From: Campylobacter sp. UBA1713
GTDB taxonomy: Bacteria; Campylobacterota; Campylobacteria; Campylobacterales; Campylobacteraceae
NCBI GenBank assembly: GCA_002317305.1
Contig: DCIZ01000117.1
Coordinates: 3,720 to 8,862 of the forward strand
Direction: 5' to 3'
DNA: 5,143 nucleotides
Positions 4,947-5,143 of the stretch are shown here, piece after piece (the stretch's first letter is position 1; each line of letters starts with the position of its first letter). Below the pieces are notes generated by a model, which made no database searches, had not been told where the DNA came from, and worked only from the letters and a program-made list of their open reading frames with translations. A program made the translations under genes and the position numbers.

Positions 4947-5084
4947 CAGAAAACGGAAAACTGAGTGCGGAATGCGTTTGGAAAGCGGAAAGCAGATTCT
5001 GCAATTCTCTAGAATAGATAAACAAATTCATGAAAAAGCGAATTTTTACAAATTCAGTTTTCTGTTTTCCGCACTCCGTTTTCC
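4947..5084. repeat. Composite intergenic repeat, copy 3, facing heptamer arrays without the hairpin module
   Basis: It begins 5 bp after the hom stop. The plus-oriented units are CAGAAAA, CGGAAAA, CTGAGTG, CGGAATG, a unit broken by a 4-base insertion (4975-4985), CGGAAAG and CAGATTC (to 4999). The centre contains the near-palindrome GCAGATTCTGC (4992-5002) and ATTCTCTAGAAT. The 34-bp core at 5022-5055 matches 30 of 34 positions of 3343-3376. The minus-oriented units AATTCAG, TTTTCTG, TTTTCCG, CACTCCG and TTTTCC (5051-5084) close it. Transcribed, the facing arrays could pair into a long imperfect hairpin, so a role as a transcript end for hom is possible but there is no U-tract. Confidence 0.8.
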
Positions 5085-5090
5085 AAAAAG

Positions 5091-5112
5091 GGGTCGCAGG
5101 GGCTCGCCCCCG
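5091..5112. repeat. G+C-rich inverted repeat at the right end
   Basis: GGGGCTCGCCCC (5099-5110) pairs GGGG with CCCC over a 4-base loop. It is preceded by GGGTCGCA (5091-5098) and is far richer in G+C than the surroundings. On the minus strand it reads GCCCCTGCGACCCC followed by TTTTT (5086-5090), giving terminator-like character for something transcribed leftwards from beyond the window. The remaining 31 bases to the end show no gene. The function is uncertain. Confidence 0.4.
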
Positions 5113-5143
5113 TCTCCATGTCCCGCCGCCATTTTTCTTTTCG

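Overview
The window looks like a chromosomal piece of a Campylobacter-group bacterium (Campylobacterota). The protein sequences, the abundance of AAATTTG-type words on both strands and the strong AAGGA-type ribosome binding sites fit that group. The base composition is richer in G+C than C. jejuni, which points towards the oral or higher-GC campylobacters, but the species cannot be fixed from the sequence alone.

Layout. Left part, minus strand: a two-gene unit made of a small unrecognised protein (1653-1991) followed, with a 4-bp ATGA overlap, by an MscS-type mechanosensitive channel (109-1656). A 116-bp divergent intergenic region (1992-2107) separates it from mnmA (2108-3211, plus strand), which encodes the tRNA 2-thiouridine synthase. 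A 419-bp non-coding stretch (3212-3630) packed with repeats follows. Next comes hom (3631-4941, plus strand), encoding homoserine dehydrogenase with a C-terminal ACT domain. The right end (4942-5143) is again non-coding repeat sequence. The genes are housekeeping or stress functions with no evident shared pathway, and I see no phage, CRISPR, toxin-antitoxin or defence genes.

The unusual content lies between the genes. Every long gap carries pieces of one composite repeat family built from three modules: degenerate 7-bp tandem units (consensus about CGGAAAA, variants CGGAGAA, CGGAATG, CAGAAAG), a 33-34-bp core with AAATTC...GAATTT arms, and a ~43-bp imperfect hairpin module (ATTCTGAGGGAGGC / GCCGACCGAAGAAT). 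The copy at 24-92 and the copy at 3343-3412 are colinear in opposite orientation. Two copies (3210-3412 and 4947-5084) have heptamer arrays facing each other at both ends. In the first of these the hairpin module sits between exact 11-bp direct repeats (AGAATCGTCAA), while the second looks like an unfilled site.

A second oddity is within the genes: MnmA and Hom each carry a Gly-rich low-complexity insertion in the C-terminal domain, encoded by GGC/GGT-rich DNA with in-frame internal duplications. The repeats and the two insertions are the best candidates here for something undescribed; nothing in the window amounts to a complete new system.
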